Source: Limnephilus marmoratus (Eukaryota; Arthropoda; Insecta; Trichoptera; Limnephilidae). From it: a stretch of DNA of 64,000 nucleotides. The stretch is taken from positions 51,062,831 through 51,126,830 of the forward strand of contig OU862916.1 of NCBI GenBank assembly GCA_917880885.1, in the 5' to 3' direction. Below are positions 63,096 to 64,000 of the stretch, piece after piece; the first letter of the stretch is position 1, and each line of letters starts with the position of its first letter. Made by a program: the position numbers and the translations under genes. Below the pieces are notes generated by a model. That model saw only the letters and a program-made list of their open reading frames with translations. It was not told the origin of the DNA and made no database searches.

Positions 63096-64000
63096 GTAAA
63101 CATATAAGTATATTTTTATTTTTACCCAATCAATATCCAATCTTTAAACCACCTCAAAATGAACAGGCAAAAGAAAGCACAAAAGAAAGCGACTCCGAAG
63201 AAAAAAACACAAATAACAACAATAAGATGACTAAATGTATAGGCAAGGGTGCACTGGATTTCGGCGACAAAAACATTGAAAAAAAAGTGCTTCCCCACTC
63301 TTGACTATTTAAGTTTTCTGGAGGATCCACTCCTACCGCTGATTTTAACCGAACACACTCTGATTTTAACTGAAAATATTCATGTACATAAAATAAAGAA
63401 AGAATCTCGGGCAAAACTCGTGTTTCATAACCATCAACATCGACATGAAAATTGAATGGTTGCCTACATTTTTAGTACCTAATATCACACGAATTTAAAA
63501 CACTTTACAAATCGATCAAACACCTGGATAAGCTACCCGATGTTAGCTGCAGCCTTAACGTTATCCCCAGCTTTATAAATGCTGGCGTATCTTTATACGA
63601 AACCGGTCATTAGCCTTCAGAAAGGATTCAAGTATAAAGTAGTGGAGAAGGAAGAAGAAGAAGTGGAGATTCGGAAGAGTTGAAATATTCAAATCGCCCG
63701 CCAAGTACGCCCACGGGACTGTTTGAATTCTAAACGCTTAACTTGGAAAAACTTTGCCAATAGTTAAGGGTAGCAAAACCTCTCGATATTGTATTCATAG
63801 ATTCAAATTTGGTATTAAGAACGTTTTGCTTCTATTTCGGCGAGGTTTTATGTGCGATAAAGATGAATGTTTTAGGTTTCTGATATTCGGAGTGTTGCCA
63901 TGTACAAATGTTTAACATTTTTGTTGGCAACCATTTTTCTTAAATACAACAAAATAATATGTTCAAAATTAATAAAGTACTTAGTTTTGACCACTTTTAT
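63096..64000. other. Intergenic DNA to window end
   Basis: A GC-richer patch with CGCCCGCCAAGTACGCCC lies at about 63690-63720. GTAT-CTTT-ATAC-GAAACCGGTC at about 63587-63608 looks like the helix II/GAAA/helix III part of a hammerhead relic without CUGANGA. No gene seen. Confidence 0.4.

Overview
The window looks like an AT-rich, repeat-dense stretch of an insect nuclear genome. I see no host protein-coding gene, rRNA or intact tRNA gene I can defend. The insect assignment rests on the transposable-element content: CR1/Jockey- and RTE-like LINEs, a tRNA-derived SINE, mariner/IS630, hAT and PIF/Harbinger elements, and frequent TAGGTACCTAC-type runs of the kind common in Lepidoptera and some Hemiptera. 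The order is not settled by the sequence. Nearly every long open frame belongs to a retroelement.

Layout. 1-5 kb: end of a dispersed repeat (family D), a ribozyme-bearing repeat (E), a decayed element rich in CCGAAACC and a frameshifted LINE (2770-4262, minus). 5-14 kb: AT-rich DNA with a CpG-richer exon-like patch, a 29-bp minisatellite (9486-10140) and a SINE nested inside repeat B (12247-12999). 14-20 kb: repeat B copies, LINE 3' tail, hammerhead-type motifs (about 18.6, 19.1 kb) and a PIF/Harbinger MITE (18866-19024). 20.1-24.2 kb: a LINE with an uninterrupted 1029-codon endonuclease/RT frame (minus), abutting a 216-bp tandem duplication. 24.4-24.9 kb: a GC-rich island that looks like conserved regulatory DNA. 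25-41 kb: SINEs, repeat B copies, LINE fragments, palindromic ribozyme repeats and a three-layer nest at 38.5-39.6 kb. 41.8-49.1 kb: RTE-like pseudogene, two internally deleted mariner-superfamily elements with target TA duplications, a palindromic ribozyme element and a LINE tail. 51.4-54.2 kb: two hammerhead motifs, a hAT MITE, a SINE and two minisatellites. 54.2-58.9 kb: an apparently full-length two-ORF LINE. 59-64 kb: a 750-bp hAT element with a perfect 8-bp target duplication, another hairpin relic and a tRNA-like sequence.

The most interesting system is a set of minimal hammerhead-ribozyme-like motifs (about 1.15, 18.6, 19.2, 27.9, 37.1, 46.9-47.1, 51.4 and 51.8 kb, with weaker relics at 44.3, 61.8 and 63.6 kb). 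They belong to at least five sequence families, share CUGANGA ... GAAA cores, and several have self-complementary helix III sequences (ACAUGU, ACCGGU). This matches the minimal, dimer-type hammerheads reported for Penelope-like retroelements. The best copies are 51771-51826 (+) and 18580-18629 (-).

The two intact LINEs supply endonuclease and reverse transcriptase. The many 5'-truncated LINE tails and A-tailed repeats are the expected products of such machinery; which element mobilised which is inference.
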